From the NCBI GenBank assembly GCA_013178275.1, contig JABLWZ010000007.1:62001-126000 (forward strand): DNA of 64,000 nucleotides, read 5' to 3'. The notes beneath the pieces were generated by a model. That model was not told where the DNA came from. It worked only from the letters and a program-made list of their open reading frames with translations, and ran no database searches. Position numbers and translations under genes: made by a program. Below are positions 30,036 to 38,839 of the stretch, piece by piece (the first letter of the stretch is position 1; each line of letters opens with the position of its first letter). Origin of the DNA: Bacillota bacterium. GTDB taxonomy: Bacteria; Bacillota; Ch66; Ch109.

Positions 30036-30848
30036 ATGAGAAACCCCGGATCGATAAACCCGAGAAACCTGCCGTACCTCCTCCCTGTCTGCCTGACGGT
30101 CCTGATCGTCGGCCTGGTCCTGGTCGCGCCGCTGTTCTTTTCCTACGAATACTACCAGCAGGACCTGTCGATCTGCGACCAGCCCCCCAGCGGAGAACAC
30201 CCGATGGGTACCGACAGCCTGGGGCGGGACCTCCTCGCCCGGGTGGGGTACGGGCTGCGGATATCCCTGTCGCTGGGGGTAATAACCGCCCTGGGGGTGG
30301 TGCTGATCGGGGTGCCCTACGGGATGCTGTCGGGTATGCTGGGCGGCTGGGTTGACGAGATCGCCATGCGGCTGATCGACGCCATCAACACCGTCCCCAC
30401 CGCACTTTACATCATCCTGCTGGTCGCCGTGAGGCCGGGACTGGAGAGCCTGATCGCCGCCCTGGTGCTGACCTCCTGGATGCCCCTGGCCCGGGTGGTG
30501 CGCGGCCAGGCGCTGAAGCTCAAGGAGGAAAGGTTCGTCGAAGCCGCCCGCATCCTGGGTGCCTCACAGTGGCGGATAGCGGCCCGGCACATACTCCCCC
30601 ACACCCTGGGGACCACCGCCGCCATGGCCGCCATCGCCATCCCGGAGGCCATCTTCACCGAGGCCTGGCTGAGCTTTTTAGGCCTGGGGGTGCAGGCCCC
30701 GGCGGCCAGCCTGGGGACGCTGGTCAGCGACGGTTTCGGGGCGCTGAGGACCTCCCCCTGGCAGCTGCTGTTCCCGTCCCTGGTGCTGTTTTTAGTCATC
30801 TACGGATTCAACACCCTGAGCGGGGTGATCGAACCCGAGAAAGGTTGA
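30036..30848 (+). CDS. Oligopeptide ABC transporter permease (OppC/DppC)
   Basis: 270 aa. Second permease. Contains the family entry motif HPMGTDSLGRDLLARVGYG, the EAA loop ERFVEAARILGASQWRIAARHILP (shown in part: FVEAARILGASQWRIAARH), and the C-terminal IFTEAWLSFLGLGVQ and GFNTLSGVIEP. Starts ATG 30036, 4 nt after the oppB stop with AGGTAAGC upstream. Somewhat short relative to OppC (about 300 aa) but complete. Confidence 0.93.
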   Translation: MRNPGSINPRNLPYLLPVCLTVLIVGLVLVAPLFFSYEYYQQDLSICDQPPSGEHPMGTDSLGRDLLARVGYGLRISLSLGVITALGVVLIGVPYGMLSGMLGGWVDEIAMRLIDAINTVPTALYIILLVAVRPGLESLIAALVLTSWMPLARVVRGQALKLKEERFVEAARILGASQWRIAARHILPHTLGTTAAMAAIAIPEAIFTEAWLSFLGLGVQAPAASLGTLVSDGFGALRTSPWQLLFPSLVLFLVIYGFNTLSGVIEPEKG

Positions 30849-30855
30849 GCGACCC

Positions 30856-31659
30856 ATGTCCAGCGATGCCGTTCTGCAGATCGACAACCTCCGGGTATCC
30901 TACCGGCAGGGCCGGGCATACCACCCGGCCCTGGAAGGAATCTCCCTGGACCTCCGGGCCGGTGAGGCGGCGGCCCTGATCGGTGAATCCGGCGGAGGCA
31001 AGACCACCCTGGCCCACGCTATCGTCGGCTGCCTCCCGGCGGACGCCCGGGTAGAAGGCTCCATCAGGCTCGAAGGCCGGGAACTGGGGCGCCCCGACGA
31101 CCCGGGGGAGAGGGAGTACCGGGGAAAGAAGATCGGCATGGTCTTCCAGCAGCCCGAATCCTACCTGAACCCCCTGCGGCCGGTAGCGAAACAGGTGATG
31201 GAGGCCCCGGTCTATCACCGCCGGTGGACGCGCGCCGAGGCCCCCGACCGGGCCCGGGAACTCCTGGAAACCGTCGGTCTGCCCCAGATAGAGCAGAGGA
31301 TGTGGGATTACCCCTTCCAGTTCAGCGGCGGTATGAACCAGCGGGTCGCCTGGGCGGCCGCGCTCGCCTGCCGGCCGAGCCTGCTGGTCCTGGACGAGGC
31401 GACCAGCTTCCTGGACCCCGAGGCGCGGCGTGAGATCGGCCAGCGGGTGGATTACCTGAAGAAAGAGTGGCGGATGGGAGTGCTGATAATCTCCCACGAC
31501 CTGACCGGGGTGGCGGACCTGGCCGACCGGGTGCTGGTCATGCGGAAAGGAAACATCATCGAGGCCGGCCCCACTGACCGGGTATTGAGGTCCCCCCGGG
31601 AGGAGTACACCCGGGAGATGGTGGAGGCTGCGCTGGAGGAAGGTTCACTGCGGTTATGA
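30856..31659 (+). CDS. Oligopeptide ABC transporter ATPase (OppD/DppD-type)
   Basis: 267 aa. Walker A GESGGGKTT, Q-loop QQPESYLNPL, signature FSGGMNQR, Walker B LLVLDEATS and the switch histidine in IISHDLTG are all present. It lacks the C-terminal oligopeptide/dipeptide transporter extension with its cysteine cluster found in many OppD (about 320 aa) and is closer in size to NikD. Ends 4 nt into the next gene, so the two ATPases are translationally coupled. Confidence 0.92.
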   Translation: MSSDAVLQIDNLRVSYRQGRAYHPALEGISLDLRAGEAAALIGESGGGKTTLAHAIVGCLPADARVEGSIRLEGRELGRPDDPGEREYRGKKIGMVFQQPESYLNPLRPVAKQVMEAPVYHRRWTRAEAPDRARELLETVGLPQIEQRMWDYPFQFSGGMNQRVAWAAALACRPSLLVLDEATSFLDPEARREIGQRVDYLKKEWRMGVLIISHDLTGVADLADRVLVMRKGNIIEAGPTDRVLRSPREEYTREMVEAALEEGSLRL

Positions 31660-32348
31660 TCGAAGGAATCGCGTTGACCAAAAGATACCAGAAGGGGCTG
31701 CCCCCGGTGCTTGAGGACGCCAGCATCGGGATAGAGGCGGGCGAGACCGTCGGCCTGGTAGGGCCCAGCGGCGGCGGCAAAACCACCCTGGGCAAGGTCC
31801 TGATCGGGATAGTGAGGCCTGACCGGGGATCGGTCCGCTTCCGGGGACAGGACGTCTGGGCGTGCGGCCTGACCGGAAAGAAGTGGTACCGCCGGCTGAA
31901 CCAGATGGTGCTGCAGGACCCCCTGGCGTCCCTGAACCCCCGTCTGAAGATAAGCGAACTGCTGGAAGAAGGTCTCCGCATCCACCAGCACGAGATGTCG
32001 CTGAACTCCGCCGGGAACCGGAAATCCCTTATCGAAAGGATGCTGGACACAGTCGAGCTCAGCCCAGCGCTGCTTCCCCGCTGCCCCGGCGAGGTCAGCG
32101 GCGGGCAGAGACAGAGGGTGGCCATCGCCCGGGCCCTGGCGCTCCGTCCCGAATTCCTGGTGCTGGACGAACCCTTCTCCTCCCTGGACGTCATCAGCCG
32201 CCGGGGCATCTCCCGGGTCATCCGGGCGATACAGCGGGAAGGCGGCACATCACTGCTGATAATCTCCCACGACCGGCACCTGGTGGACCGGCTCTGCGGA
32301 AAGGTCTACCATCTCCAGGACGGGCGCCTGCGCACCGAAGCGGACTGA
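31656..32348 (+). CDS. Oligopeptide ABC transporter ATPase (OppF/DppF/NikE-type)
   Basis: 230 aa. Walker A GPSGGGKTT, Q-loop LQDPLASLNPR, signature VSGGQRQR, Walker B FLVLDEPFSSLD, switch LIISHDRHL. Shorter than canonical OppF (about 300 aa), ending soon after the switch region. The heterodimeric ATPase pair completes the importer. ATG at 31656 overlaps the previous stop (ATGA). Confidence 0.92.
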   Translation: MIEGIALTKRYQKGLPPVLEDASIGIEAGETVGLVGPSGGGKTTLGKVLIGIVRPDRGSVRFRGQDVWACGLTGKKWYRRLNQMVLQDPLASLNPRLKISELLEEGLRIHQHEMSLNSAGNRKSLIERMLDTVELSPALLPRCPGEVSGGQRQRVAIARALALRPEFLVLDEPFSSLDVISRRGISRVIRAIQREGGTSLLIISHDRHLVDRLCGKVYHLQDGRLRTEAD

Positions 32349-32534
32349 TAATGCCAAAATACGACCCGGGCCATCCCGCGAAATACCCGGTTATCCAATT
32401 CTCTCCACGTTCCCCACAATTTCAGCATGTCGATAAATGCTTTTTTATAGGAAGATTTGACAAAAGTATTTATATTTTTCTCTCCCGGTCTTAAACTAAT
32501 AATTACCATTAAATGGAAGAAGGAGGGATTATCC

Positions 32535-32618
32535 ATGCGTTGGCTCAGCAAAATTCCATTCAAACTTATTTTGGTAGTTTGTTTAATCTTGGCTGCCGGG
32601 GCGGGGAGAAAATGGTAA
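32535..32618 (+). CDS. 27-residue hydrophobic small ORF
   Basis: Starts ATG 32535 preceded by AAGGAGGG with ideal spacing (ATTATCC). The product MRWLSKIPFKLILVVCLIL... (27 aa) is a short positively charged head followed by one hydrophobic helix, then AGAGRKW and stop. It could be a small membrane peptide, a leader, or the surviving N-terminus of a lost signalling protein (many sensor proteins begin this way). An intrinsic terminator-like hairpin follows at 32650, just before the HD-GYP gene. Confidence 0.45.
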   Translation: MRWLSKIPFKLILVVCLILAAGAGRKW

Positions 32619-32649
32619 AATAGAATAGGGTCTGGTACATTTTACGAAG

Positions 32650-32676
32650 CTGGCCCCGCGAGGGCCAGTTTTATTT
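32650..32676 (+). terminator. Intrinsic terminator/attenuator before the HD-GYP gene
   Basis: CTGGCCC-CGCGA-GGGCCAG followed by TTTTATTT. The ribosome site of the HD-GYP gene (AGGAG, 32677-32681) follows immediately, so this hairpin either ends the upstream small-ORF transcript or attenuates a transcript that enters the HD-GYP gene. Confidence 0.7.
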
Positions 32677-32691
32677 AGGAGCATAAGACTT

Positions 32692-33993
32692 TTGGAGGTC
32701 GAAAAATCCGGATTTTTAAGCGAATACTCCGCGGCTTCCCGGTTTTATATCCTGATCGTCGCGATAGGCGGTGCGATAACCGCCTATTACAGTGTGCTGG
32801 ATTTCAAAGGCGTTTTCTGGTTCGAGCTGGTGGTCTGGCTGGGTTTCTTCATCCTCTCCGAGTGCTGGCCGGTCACCCTGATCACCGAGGACCAGATCAC
32901 TATATCGTTCGTGCTGCACATCTCCGCGGTCGTGATCATCGGCGTACCCGCCGCCGTCCTGCTGGCGGGGATTTCCAGCCTGCTGGTGGAGCTGTTCTCC
33001 CGCAAGCCGATCGTCAAGACCGTCTTCAACTGTTCGCAGTACATGATCTCGGTGTTTGCCACCGGATTCGTCTACTACCAGCTCCTGGGCCTGGGCCCTG
33101 ACGTGTACTTCAACATGCACCTGGACCTGTTGGCCTTCGCCGCCTCCGCCGCCGCCTACTTCATCGTCAACACCTTCATGGTGACGATAGTCGTATCCCT
33201 TACCCAGCGGCTGCACATCCTCGACGTGATAGCCGAAGACCTCCCGATGATCGTCTTCTACTTCGGGGCCACGGTCTGCCTGGGGGTGCCGCTGGTCCTC
33301 ATCTATCGGATGAGCCCCCCGGCCACCATCCTGCTGACGCTTCCGCTGGTGCTGGCCCACTACTCCTTCCGCCAGTACCTGTTGATACGCATCGAGTCGC
33401 GGGAGACCATCGAGCTGCTGGCTGACATGATCGACCAGCGGGACACCTATACCGCCCGCCACTCCTCCCGGGTAGCCCATTACGCCCTGGAGGTGTCCAA
33501 GCGGATGCACCTCACGGTCAAGGAGATGAACGACATCTACTACGCGGCCCGGGTCCACGACCTGGGCAAGATCGGGATACCCGACGCGGTGCTGCAAAAG
33601 CCTGACCGGCTGACCCAGCAGGAACTGTCCGTGATGCAGCGCCACGCCGAACTCGGCTATAACGTCCTGAGCCGCATCCGCTTATATGCCAGGTCCGCCC
33701 GCTACGTGTACAGCCATCACGAGCGTCCCGACGGCTGCGGGTACCCCCGGGGGCTCAGAGAGTCGGAGATTCCGAAAGGTTCGCAGATCATCGCGGTCTG
33801 CGACGCTTACGACGCCATGACCAGCGACCGCCCCTACCGCAAGGCCCTGAGCCGGGAAAAAGCCATCGCCGAGCTGCAGAAGCACTCCAACACCCAGTTC
33901 TTCCAGGAGGTGGTCACCGTCCTGCTCGAGGTGCTGCGGGATGAGAAGAGTCCCGAGACATCCTCCTGGCCTGAGTACTACCAGTATGACTGA
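32692..33993 (+). CDS. Membrane-anchored HD-GYP phosphodiesterase
   Basis: 433 aa. Six or more membrane helices in residues 15-225 form an integral-membrane sensor-like domain, followed by an HD-GYP domain from about 240. The metal-binding doublet is H289-D290 in RVHDLGKIGIPD, and HHERPDGCGYP is at 342-352, i.e. a complete GYP motif. DAMTSDRPYRKAL is also present. HD-GYP enzymes hydrolyse c-di-GMP (some act on cGAMP); the intact motifs suggest activity. TTG at 32692 with AGGAG 10 nt upstream. The DUF5317 gene follows closely and may be co-expressed. Confidence 0.93.
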   Translation: MEVEKSGFLSEYSAASRFYILIVAIGGAITAYYSVLDFKGVFWFELVVWLGFFILSECWPVTLITEDQITISFVLHISAVVIIGVPAAVLLAGISSLLVELFSRKPIVKTVFNCSQYMISVFATGFVYYQLLGLGPDVYFNMHLDLLAFAASAAAYFIVNTFMVTIVVSLTQRLHILDVIAEDLPMIVFYFGATVCLGVPLVLIYRMSPPATILLTLPLVLAHYSFRQYLLIRIESRETIELLADMIDQRDTYTARHSSRVAHYALEVSKRMHLTVKEMNDIYYAARVHDLGKIGIPDAVLQKPDRLTQQELSVMQRHAELGYNVLSRIRLYARSARYVYSHHERPDGCGYPRGLRESEIPKGSQIIAVCDAYDAMTSDRPYRKALSREKAIAELQKHSNTQFFQEVVTVLLEVLRDEKSPETSSWPEYYQYD

Positions 33994-34011
33994 TACCCAG
34001 AGGTGAAGCGG

Positions 34012-34557
34012 TTGTTCCTGATCTACGCCGTTATTATCGGTCTGCTGCTCGGGTGGGCGCGCGGCGGCCGGGTAAAAAACCTGGAACTCCTGGAGATAAA
34101 AAAAGGCGGATGGGCGGTCGCGGCGCTGGCCATCCAACTGGTCATATTCACCCCCCTGGCCCGTGGATTCACCAGCTGGGTAGTCCCCCTGCACCTGGTG
34201 TCCTATCTCATGCTCGGGGTCTTCCTGTTCTTCAACATTGGATTAAAAGGCTTCAAGACCGTCGCCCTCGGGTGGGCGGCCAACTTCACCGTCATAGCCG
34301 CCAACCGCGGCTACATGCCGGCCGACCTGGACCTGGTGTCCCGGATCGCCTCCCAGTCGGTGGTCAGCTCATACGAGGCGGGCGGGACCATGAACAACTC
34401 CGCCGTCCTGGGCGAGTCCTCCCGGCTGCCCTGGCTGGGCGACATTTTCGCCCTCCCGTCCTGGGTGCCCCTGGCCAACGTCTTCAGCCTCGGCGACCTG
34501 TTCATCGCCCTGGGCTGCCTGATAATCATCAGCACCGGGATGGTGAAACGCTCTTAG
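34012..34557 (+). CDS. DUF5317 membrane protein
   Basis: About 181 aa from TTG at 34012 (AGAGGTG 6 nt upstream; an in-frame GTG at 34003 is the alternative). Four to five membrane helices. The segment ANFTVIAANRGYMPAD and the later SSRLPWLGDIFALPSWVPLANVFSLGDLFIALG (shown in part as WVPLANVFSLGDLFIALG) match the DUF5317 pattern. Function unknown; members often lie beside HD-GYP or other signalling genes in Clostridia, as here, with an 18-nt gap. Confidence 0.75.
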   Translation: MFLIYAVIIGLLLGWARGGRVKNLELLEIKKGGWAVAALAIQLVIFTPLARGFTSWVVPLHLVSYLMLGVFLFFNIGLKGFKTVALGWAANFTVIAANRGYMPADLDLVSRIASQSVVSSYEAGGTMNNSAVLGESSRLPWLGDIFALPSWVPLANVFSLGDLFIALGCLIIISTGMVKRS

Positions 34558-34579
34558 GCATGCCACACGCCTTTCCGCC

Positions 34580-35314
34580 TTATTCAACCTTTAAGCAGGT
34601 CTTTAGTCCCCAGGATACAAAGATCACCAGATATATTGTTTGAACTGTCAGCAACACCAGAGACGGTTCTCCTCCTAGTACAACGGCGCGAAGCCCCTGG
34701 CTGGCCGGGGTCAGCGGCAGCAGCTTGATCAGCTGCGAAAAAGGGGATGGTATACTGTCCACCGAGAAGAAAGTTCCGCAGATAAAAATCATGGGTGTGA
34801 TAACGTAGTTGTTAAACCGGGCCATGTCTGGGTGAGATCTTATTTTAAGGGCCACCAGAAATCCCAGGCTCGAAAAAATCAGACAGTTTAGAACCAGGAT
34901 TACAAAAAACCAGGCGTTAACGAGTAAATTGGCCTGGAATATCCAGGCTACAACTATCAATACAGCCGCGGCGTACAGCCCCCTGATCGACCCGGCCAGG
35001 ATCTTCCCGGCCGCGTAGGAGTATACGGTTATAGGTGCGACCAGGTATTCCTCAAGTGTTTTGTCGTAGAGGCGGGCGATAGTGAGCGGAGTGGAAACCG
35101 CGTTGAAACTGACGTTCATGGTGCTCAACGCTACTACCCCGGGTACGATATAATCCAGGTATGCCACCCCGTTCAGGCTTACGCTCTTGCCGAGTCCCAG
35201 ACCGAAGGCGACCAGGTATAAAAGCGGCATGACCATCGCTCCGGTCGTGATGGTCAGCCACCGTCGCTTAAAAAAAAGATACTCTCGCCACAGAACCGCT
35301 TTTAATCCAGGCAC
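34580..35314 (-). CDS. ABC-2 type transporter permease
   Basis: 244 aa, six predicted membrane helices. The N-terminal REYLFFKRRWLT head and the KTLEEYLVAPITVYSYAAGKI cytoplasmic loop followed by NNYVITPMIFICGTFFSVDSIP identify the ABC-2 (NodJ/DrrB-like) exporter family. Overlaps the stop of the upstream ATPase gene by 1 nt. It shares the operon with cbiL and the cobalamin transporter, which hints at export related to cobalt or corrinoid metabolism, but substrate is not shown by sequence. Converges with the DUF5317 gene. Confidence 0.85.
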   Translation of the reverse strand: MPGLKAVLWREYLFFKRRWLTITTGAMVMPLLYLVAFGLGLGKSVSLNGVAYLDYIVPGVVALSTMNVSFNAVSTPLTIARLYDKTLEEYLVAPITVYSYAAGKILAGSIRGLYAAAVLIVVAWIFQANLLVNAWFFVILVLNCLIFSSLGFLVALKIRSHPDMARFNNYVITPMIFICGTFFSVDSIPSPFSQLIKLLPLTPASQGLRAVVLGGEPSLVLLTVQTIYLVIFVSWGLKTCLKVE

Positions 35315-36153
35315 TAAGCGCTCACTCTTTCTTCGGTCAGCCTTACGAATACGTCCTCCAGCCGGGTTTGGCGAACGGTGAACTCTTCCTGCAGCGTACT
35401 GGCATACTCCAGCGCTTCCGGCCTTGAGTTAAAGAAACTCAGGTTCGTCCTTTCGTTAGAGAACCGCTCCACCACCACCGGTCCCACCACGCCGGCCAGT
35501 TCATCCGGCGAACCTTCCATGATCAGCCCGCCTTTTTTTAATAACCCGATCCGGGAGCACAGTTTCTCTGCTTCCTCCAGGTAATGGGTGGTCAGCAGGA
35601 TGGTTATCCCTTTGGCGTTCAGGCTTTTTAAAAGGTCCCATACCTTGCGCCTCGTAAATACGTCAAGACCAACGGTGGGCTCGTCTAGAAGCAGGACCCT
35701 GGGGTTATGCATCAGGGCTCTGATGATCAGCACCTTTCGCTTCATCCCGCCGGACAGAGTGTTGACCACTGCCGCAGCCTTTTCTTCGAGGTCTGCAAAA
35801 GCGAGCAGCTCCTCTATCCTCTTCAGGGTCTGCCCGGGCGGCATACCGTGAAGCATCGCGTGCAGGCGCAGGTTTTCTGTCACTGTCAGCTCTGGCTCAA
35901 GGTTAACGTGCTGGGGCACCAGACCCAACTCAGCCTTGAACCGGGTCTCATTGCGGTGGACGCGGCAGCCGTTTACCGATATCCGGCCTTTGGTCGGACT
36001 GGTTAAAGCGGTGATCATCCGGATCGTAGTTGTCTTGCCTGCTCCGTTTGGCCCGAGCAGCCCATAGAATTCCCCGGGCTCGAGGTGCAGAGAGAGATTA
36101 TCTACCGATACTGTTTCGGGGTAGACCTTAGTAACATTCTCAAGCCTTATCAT
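35314..36153 (-). CDS. ABC-2 exporter ATPase
   Basis: 279 aa. Walker A GPNGAGKTT, signature LSGGMKRK, Walker B VLLLDEPTVGLD, switch histidine in LLTTHYLEEAE. The C-terminal region of about 60 residues (VVGPVVVERFSNE...TRLEDVFVRLTEE) is typical of DrrA/CcmA-type ATPases. Start ATG 36153 overlaps the end of cbiL by 14 nt, and its stop overlaps the permease start, so the three genes form one coupled unit. Confidence 0.92.
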   Translation of the reverse strand: MIRLENVTKVYPETVSVDNLSLHLEPGEFYGLLGPNGAGKTTTIRMITALTSPTKGRISVNGCRVHRNETRFKAELGLVPQHVNLEPELTVTENLRLHAMLHGMPPGQTLKRIEELLAFADLEEKAAAVVNTLSGGMKRKVLIIRALMHNPRVLLLDEPTVGLDVFTRRKVWDLLKSLNAKGITILLTTHYLEEAEKLCSRIGLLKKGGLIMEGSPDELAGVVGPVVVERFSNERTNLSFFNSRPEALEYASTLQEEFTVRQTRLEDVFVRLTEERVSA

Positions 36154-36874
36154 TGCCGAAGACCTCTTCCGCCTTTTTCTTGGCCAGCACCGTAGTAAGG
36201 TAATCGGGTTTTCTTTCCCCCACGTTATCTAGATTGTAGATGACATCTTCCCCGTCAAGCCCGCACCGGCTTATCATAACCGCGTTTTCGTTCAACCCGA
36301 ATTCTTTCATCTGGGCGACAACCTGGCGGTGGTTTTTATAAACCTTCATCAGTACCAGGTTATCGCTGTATTTAAAGACGCTCTCCAGTTTTTGATAATC
36401 GCTGGTAGCCGGGACTATACTCAATACCTCGTTGCCGTCAGCCAATGGGAACCCGGCCCGGCTGGCAGCGGCGCAGAAAGAGGTAACCCCGGGAACAGCC
36501 TCGATCTCGACGTCACTTTGTTTAAGAAGTCGGTAAACATGTATGTAGGTGCTGTACAGCATAGGGTCTCCGAGGGTCAGAAAAGCCACGTTTTTTCCCG
36601 CTTCCAGCAGCAGCCGGATGGTGTTCCGGTTTTTCTCCCAGGCTCCCGCTAAATCACTTTCGTCAAAAACCATCGGGAATACCAATTCCAGCACCACTGC
36701 GTCCGGGCCGATGTAGGGACGGGCGATTGAAAGCGCGGTGCTTTCGTCTTTCTTTTCCGTGCGGGGTGCGACGATCACTTCTGCCTCTCTAAGGATTCTT
36801 ACTGCTTTAAGGGTAATCAGTTCAGGGTCACCGGGCCCAACTCCCACACCATAAAATTTACCTTTCGCAAGCAT
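36140..36874 (-). CDS. cbiL: Precorrin-2 / cobalt-factor II C20-methyltransferase
   Basis: 244 aa. Tetrapyrrole methylase fold: the N-terminal GVGVGPGDPELITLKAVRIL loop, the central FLTLGDPMLYSTY motif and the VPGVTSFCAAASRAG loop match CbiL/CobI, which methylates C-20 in corrin-ring synthesis. In an operon with a CbiK-type chelatase the anaerobic cobalt-first name CbiL is preferred. No other ring-methylase genes are in the window. ATG at 36874 has GGAGGG just upstream. Confidence 0.9.
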   Translation of the reverse strand: MLAKGKFYGVGVGPGDPELITLKAVRILREAEVIVAPRTEKKDESTALSIARPYIGPDAVVLELVFPMVFDESDLAGAWEKNRNTIRLLLEAGKNVAFLTLGDPMLYSTYIHVYRLLKQSDVEIEAVPGVTSFCAAASRAGFPLADGNEVLSIVPATSDYQKLESVFKYSDNLVLMKVYKNHRQVVAQMKEFGLNENAVMISRCGLDGEDVIYNLDNVGERKPDYLTTVLAKKKAEEVFGNDKA

Positions 36875-36957
36875 TATGCCCTCCAGAAGGTGTTTTTTTA
36901 TAATCCTTAAAGTACTTTCTGATTGCTCATACCATCATCGCATTCGCACCACCTCTT

Positions 36958-37752
36958 TCACCGGGGGTCAGGGAGCAGGTTCAGGCAGAACCTCCTCGTG
37001 GCGGAATCCTGCTTGATTTCAACCCGTACTTTAAATACTTCTCTGATAACTTCTTCGTTAAAAACCCGCTCGGCCGGTCCCTCGCAAAAAACCCGGCCGT
37101 CGTTCAGGTACATAAAATAATCGCAGAAAATGCCGGCGAGGTTCAAATCATGCATAACGGCGATCACCGTTAGACCTCGCTCTCTTTTCATCTGGTTGAT
37201 AAGGTTGAGCAGCTCCAGTTTGTAGCAGATATCCAGGTTGGATGTGGCCTCGTCCAGGAACAGCACCTGAGGCGTCTGGGCCAGGGCGCGGGCCAGGATT
37301 ACCCGTTGGCGTTCGCCGCCGCTCAGGCTGGTGACCGGCTTTTCGGCGAATTCCAGCACCCCGCATTGTCTCATGCAGTCGAAGACGATCTCCAGGTCTT
37401 CTTCCCGCAGCCTCGACAGCCTGCCCAGGTGCGGTTTGCGTCCCATCATCACGATCTCCTGAACCGTGAAAGGGAAGTTAACCGGGTTGTCCTGCGGCAC
37501 CACGGCGAAACTGCGGGCGATTTCCGCCCTTTTGCAGCGGTTTAATTCCCGGCCGCCCCAAACGACGCTGCCGTAAGACGGCCTCAGAACGCCGCACAGG
37601 AGATTGACCAGGGTGGTCTTGCCGCTTCCGTTGGGCCCCAGAATCCCGTAAAATCCCCCCTCCCGGAAGTGCAGGCTGATTTCATGAAGGGCGGGGTGAT
37701 CACCGTAGCAAAAGCCCAGCCTATTCGTTCTGATAAGGTCAGGGTCTGTCAA
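36958..37752 (-). CDS. FecE/BtuD-type ABC transporter ATPase (corrinoid/siderophore/heme family)
   Basis: 264 aa. Walker A GPNGSGKTT, signature LSGGERQRV, Walker B VLFLDEATSNLD, switch histidine in VIAVMHDLNLAG. FecE-family ATPases power import of cobalamin, heme or ferric siderophores; the riboswitch upstream favours a corrinoid or cobalt substrate. TTG at 37752 with GGAGG 5 nt upstream, 9 nt after the permease gene. Confidence 0.92.
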   Translation of the reverse strand: MTDPDLIRTNRLGFCYGDHPALHEISLHFREGGFYGILGPNGSGKTTLVNLLCGVLRPSYGSVVWGGRELNRCKRAEIARSFAVVPQDNPVNFPFTVQEIVMMGRKPHLGRLSRLREEDLEIVFDCMRQCGVLEFAEKPVTSLSGGERQRVILARALAQTPQVLFLDEATSNLDICYKLELLNLINQMKRERGLTVIAVMHDLNLAGIFCDYFMYLNDGRVFCEGPAERVFNEEVIREVFKVRVEIKQDSATRRFCLNLLPDPR

Positions 37753-37761
37753 AACATCCTC

Positions 37762-38829
37762 CTAATAGACCTGCTTCTTGGCCTTGAGCCGGAAAATGTA
37801 GCAGAAAAAAGGCCCGCCCAGCAGGGTGGTGAGGACGCCGACCGGCACCTCGGCAGACAGCAGGTTTTTCGCCATGGCGTCAGCTGCGGTCAGCAGCAGC
37901 GCCCCTCCCAGCGCGGACAAGGGGATCAGCACCCGGTGGTCGGGACCGACCAGCATCCTCATCAGGTGGGGTACGATCAGCCCCACGAAGCCGATGATCC
38001 CGGCGACCGAAACGCAGGCGGCAGTTATCAGAGAAGCAGTTACCAGTAAAACCGTGACGACCAGCTTGTCGTTCACACCCAGCTGCCGGGCGGACCTGAC
38101 TCCCAGACTCAGTATATTGAGGTCGTCGGCATAATAGCAGCAGACCACCATGCCGACCAGCACCGGGGGCAGACACAGCAGAACGTGGCTCCATCCCCGC
38201 GACGCGAAACTGCCCATCAGCCAGAATACAATCGAACTCACCCCTTCGCCGGCCAGGCTCTTCAGGAAGCTGATGGCTGCGGAAAGGATCGCGCTGATGA
38301 TCACGCCCGCCAAAATCAGATTGGTGACCGCCAGGGTGCCGTGGAACGAGGCGATTCCGTAGACGGCCCCCATGGCCGCCAGCGCCCCGGCCAAAGCGAA
38401 CAGCGAAGTGGTGAGCACACCCAGGTCGCCCGGCAGGGAGACACCGAAAAAAATAGCCAGGGTGGCTCCGAAAGCCGCCCCGGTAGAAACGCCCAGCGTG
38501 TAGGGGTCAGCCAGCGGGTTCATCAGCAGCCCCTGGAGGACCGCCCCGGCGCTGGCCAGTCCGGCTCCCACGATAACCGCTACCATGATCCGCGGCAGCC
38601 TGATATCCAGGATCACCGCCCGGTGCACCTCGTCTATCCCGGCAGCCGACCCTCCCCCGGTTTGAAAGACGGATAAAAGCAGACTCACGATCTCACGCGG
38701 CGGTATCTTTATAACCCCCAGCCCGACGATGAACAGGCAGCCCAGGACCACAAGGCAGCCCATGATAAGCAGTGCCAGTATCTTTCTTCTTTCCCGCTTC
38801 CTATGGCGTAAAAACAATTCGTTCTGCAT
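37762..38829 (-). CDS. FecCD/BtuC-type ABC transporter permease
   Basis: 355 aa, about ten membrane helices. The motifs ILDIRLPRIMVAVIVGAGLA, QGLLMNPLADPYTLGVSTGAAFGA (seen as NPLADPYTLGVSTGAAFGA) and the ATPase-coupling GIIGFVGLIVPHLMRMLVGPDHR region are characteristic. Works with the adjacent ATPase and the SLH-tagged binding protein. ATG at 38829; the ribosome site is weak, and the upstream gene ends 10 nt before. Confidence 0.94.
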   Translation of the reverse strand: MQNELFLRHRKRERRKILALLIMGCLVVLGCLFIVGLGVIKIPPREIVSLLLSVFQTGGGSAAGIDEVHRAVILDIRLPRIMVAVIVGAGLASAGAVLQGLLMNPLADPYTLGVSTGAAFGATLAIFFGVSLPGDLGVLTTSLFALAGALAAMGAVYGIASFHGTLAVTNLILAGVIISAILSAAISFLKSLAGEGVSSIVFWLMGSFASRGWSHVLLCLPPVLVGMVVCCYYADDLNILSLGVRSARQLGVNDKLVVTVLLVTASLITAACVSVAGIIGFVGLIVPHLMRMLVGPDHRVLIPLSALGGALLLTAADAMAKNLLSAEVPVGVLTTLLGGPFFCYIFRLKAKKQVY

Positions 38830-38839
38830 AAATCCCGCG

